From Mucilaginibacter mallensis (GTDB lineage Bacteria > Bacteroidota > Bacteroidia > Sphingobacteriales > Sphingobacteriaceae), in assembly GCF_900105165.1 (NCBI RefSeq), contig NZ_LT629740.1, positions 1,736,001 to 1,800,000 of the forward strand: DNA of 64,000 nt. The letters are read 5' to 3'. The stretch's first letter is position 1; the number at the start of each line of letters is the position of its first letter. The notes below the pieces were generated by a model that searched no databases, was not told the origin of the DNA, and saw nothing but the letters and a program-made list of their open reading frames with translations. Position numbers and translations under genes: made by a program. Positions 62,484 to 64,000 of this stretch are shown in pieces.

Positions 62484-62894
62484 ATGAACCTCAATAAAGA
62501 ATCACTGCAAAAAACAATTACCTATAAAACATCAAGGAGCGGGGGTAAAGGTGGGCAAAATGTAAACAAGGTATCAAGTAAGGTGGAACTGTTGTTTTCT
62601 ATAGGTGATTCAACTTTATTTACTGATGAGGAAAAAGACTTACTAAAAGATAAACTACAATCCCGGTTTAATAAGGATGGCTATATACAGGTAATATGCG
62701 ATGAGGAGCGCAGCCAATACCTCAACAAGGAAAAAGCCATTGAGCGACTGATCATATTGCTCAAAAATGCCCTGCATAAACCCAAGGTCCGCAGGGCCAC
62801 GCGTGTAAGCAAAGCAGCTAAAGCGGCGCGACTTGAAAATAAGCGATTAAACGCTGCTAAAAAGGAAGGCAGGAAAAGTAAGTTTGATGAATGA
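62484..62894 (+). CDS. arfB: ArfB ribosome-rescue peptidyl-tRNA hydrolase
   Basis: A 136-residue release-factor-like protein. The catalytic GGQ motif (Gly23-Gly24-Gln25) is in SRSGGKGGQNVNKVSSKVEL, and the C-terminal tail (about 105-136) is rich in Lys and Arg (KAAKAARLENKRLNAAKKEG), the part that enters the empty mRNA channel. It frees ribosomes stalled without a stop codon. The length and layout are normal for ArfB (YaeJ). Confidence 0.95.
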   Translation: MNLNKESLQKTITYKTSRSGGKGGQNVNKVSSKVELLFSIGDSTLFTDEEKDLLKDKLQSRFNKDGYIQVICDEERSQYLNKEKAIERLIILLKNALHKPKVRRATRVSKAAKAARLENKRLNAAKKEGRKSKFDE

Positions 62895-62920
62895 TCTTTT
62901 AGTCGGAAGTCTGCAGTTTT

Positions 62921-62955
62921 AAGTCATTAGTCTATTTAGATTTAGATAATGACTT
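62921..62955. repeat. Small inverted repeat between arfB and the LpxR-like gene
   Basis: AAGTCATTA (62921-62929) and TAATGACTT (62947-62955) pair perfectly around 17 nt. Several AGTCT/AGACT words surround it (62907-62982), hinting at a larger, degraded palindrome between these two convergent genes. Confidence 0.5.
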
Positions 62956-62984
62956 TGGACTTAAGACTATAGACTCAAGACTGA

Positions 62985-63965
62985 TCACTTAAAGCGGTAC
63001 ATCCCCGTAATTGCTCCCCACTGATGAGTTGAGCGGATCATTTCCTTTGTATCCCGGGTATGTACAATGGCGGCAACATCAAATGTGAAACGGTTTGTCG
63101 TAAAATCCACGCCTAATTGATTACTGAAAATAAAAGGTTCTTTATCTAAAGTAATTTCCTGGCTGCCGGCTTCGTGATGTGTTTCCAGTAAACCACCTTG
63201 TATGGTAGCATCATAGGCTACATAATTAATGAGCGGCTTATAGTAAAAAAATAATTCATGCTTGTGCAGCGGTGTTATTTTATTGCCTTGCGAAGCTGTA
63301 CTTTGTGTACTTACGGAATTAAATAACTGGTTAAAATTACCCAACCTAAGCAGGAAACCCAATCCCGCCCCGGTAAACCCATTGCCTAGGTTACCATATG
63401 AACTGAATGAAATATCAACGCCAGTGGTGCGCGCAAGTAACCTGTTATATTCGGCAGAAAGGTTGATCTCCGGGTCATTCTTTATCTGGTATTCCCAGCC
63501 GCTGGGGTGGTAAAAGCCAAAGGTCTTGTGCACCCAATCCTGTACTTGTTTGCCAAAAGCATCGGGGCCAACTATGCCTAATTGTGCGCTCAGTTTCAGG
63601 TTGCTTTCATTGGCATACAGAAGGTTTAAGGTCGATCCCACATATAAATAAGTTGCAAACGGCCGGTCTACAAGGTCTGCATGATCCACTCCATAAATAT
63701 CCGCTACGCTGCCTGCCTGCGGGTTAAATATTTTTTGGCCGAATTCAAACCCCAATACTTTATTCTTCAGGTTATCATTCCCATCGGTTGATAAGGCATG
63801 GCGGTAATAGAAATAAATACCATCTGTATAATACCTGTCTGATCCTCGAAGCAGGTAAGAATCATTGTCGGTTTCTACACCAATTTCGGTGCTGTGCTGT
63901 GCTTGAGCAAATAAATTAATACTTGCAAAAACGAATAGGAGAGAGAGTAGTAGTTTAAACTTCAT
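62985..63965 (-). CDS. LpxR-like lipid A deacylase, outer membrane
   Basis: A 326-residue outer-membrane beta-barrel protein with a signal peptide (1-20, NLFAQ). The N-terminal EIGVETDNDSYLLRGSDRYY followed by TDGIYFYYRHAL is the LpxR motif; Asn and Asp in TDND and the DRYYTDG residues form the active site and calcium-binding region in known LpxR enzymes. It would remove the 3'-acyloxyacyl group of lipid A. The C-terminus ends in RFK, with aromatic residues alternating before it. It is convergent with arfB; its promoter lies at or beyond the window edge. Confidence 0.88.
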   Translation of the reverse strand: MKFKLLLSLLFVFASINLFAQAQHSTEIGVETDNDSYLLRGSDRYYTDGIYFYYRHALSTDGNDNLKNKVLGFEFGQKIFNPQAGSVADIYGVDHADLVDRPFATYLYVGSTLNLLYANESNLKLSAQLGIVGPDAFGKQVQDWVHKTFGFYHPSGWEYQIKNDPEINLSAEYNRLLARTTGVDISFSSYGNLGNGFTGAGLGFLLRLGNFNQLFNSVSTQSTASQGNKITPLHKHELFFYYKPLINYVAYDATIQGGLLETHHEAGSQEITLDKEPFIFSNQLGVDFTTNRFTFDVAAIVHTRDTKEMIRSTHQWGAITGMYRFK

Positions 63966-64000
63966 TAAAGACGGATAAAATAATGTTCAAAAATATAAAA

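Overview
The window is a chromosomal segment of a member of the Bacteroidota, most likely a soil- or plant-associated Sphingobacteriaceae of the Mucilaginibacter/Pedobacter type. The evidence is two SusC/SusD loci, a DUF4249/TonB-receptor pair, DUF6377, DUF6515 and DUF4397 proteins, a promoter matching the Bacteroidota consensus TTTG-N21-TAnnTTTG, and few Shine-Dalgarno sequences. No rRNA, tRNA, CRISPR array, intact insertion sequence or prophage was seen. The genus is an inference from gene content.

Layout. (1) 1-1.4 kb: the tail of a probable class III cyclase, a palindrome-rich gap and a GH25 muramidase. (2) 1.4-9.4 kb, minus strand: a cell-envelope unit of an unknown secreted protein, a TonB-dependent receptor with an STN domain, a DUF4249 lipoprotein, a macroglobulin-like protein ending in a plug-like domain, and a DUF4397 lipoprotein. 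An SDR oxidoreductase follows at 9.7-10.5 kb. (3) 10.7-22.2 kb: a starch/alpha-glucan utilisation locus (SusR-like DUF6377 regulator, SusC, SusD, SusE-like binding lipoprotein, GH31, GH13 lipoprotein) closed by a terminator. (4) 23.0-38.6 kb: a beta-glucan utilisation locus (SusC, SusD, GH16, GH30, GH3, GH30, a seven-haem cytochrome c, GH5) ending in a 7TM-DISM sensor fused to an IS1595-type transposase zinc ribbon, probably its regulator. (5) 38.6-39.9 kb: a scrappy patch with a MITE-like element, an SRPBCC gene stub, a RibD/DHFR-like gene and REP-like hairpins. (6) 39.9-49.2 kb: a serine hydrolase, AsmA, a CheB-CheR-histidine kinase fusion followed by a decayed kinase fragment, and a 27-residue membrane peptide gene. 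(7) 49.3-64 kb: a TlpA-type thioredoxin, DUF6515, a mannose set (manA, PMM-like HAD, GH130), a PAP2_C lipid enzyme, Fur, amidase, MBL hydrolase, YceH, LysE, an MFS sugar transporter, dCMP deaminase, ArfB and an LpxR-like lipid A deacylase, with long inverted repeats in several of the gaps.

How the genes work together. In the starch locus SusCDE would bind and import maltooligosaccharides made by the surface GH13 amylase, and GH31 would release glucose. In the second locus GH16 and GH30 lipoproteins would cut a beta-1,3/1,6-glucan such as laminarin or fungal wall glucan, and GH3, GH30 and GH5 would finish the products. In both loci an intrinsic-terminator hairpin lies between the transport genes and the first enzyme gene, which suggests attenuation. 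The manA-PMM-GH130 trio forms a complete route from mannosides by phosphorolysis to fructose-6-phosphate.

The most unusual items are the 7TM-DISM/transposase-zinc-ribbon fusion, the multihaem cytochrome inside a glycan locus, the barrel-less macroglobulin/plug protein next to an STN receptor with no sigma/anti-sigma pair, and the MITE-like element with apparent target duplication. Domain calls come from reading motifs by eye; no database search was run.
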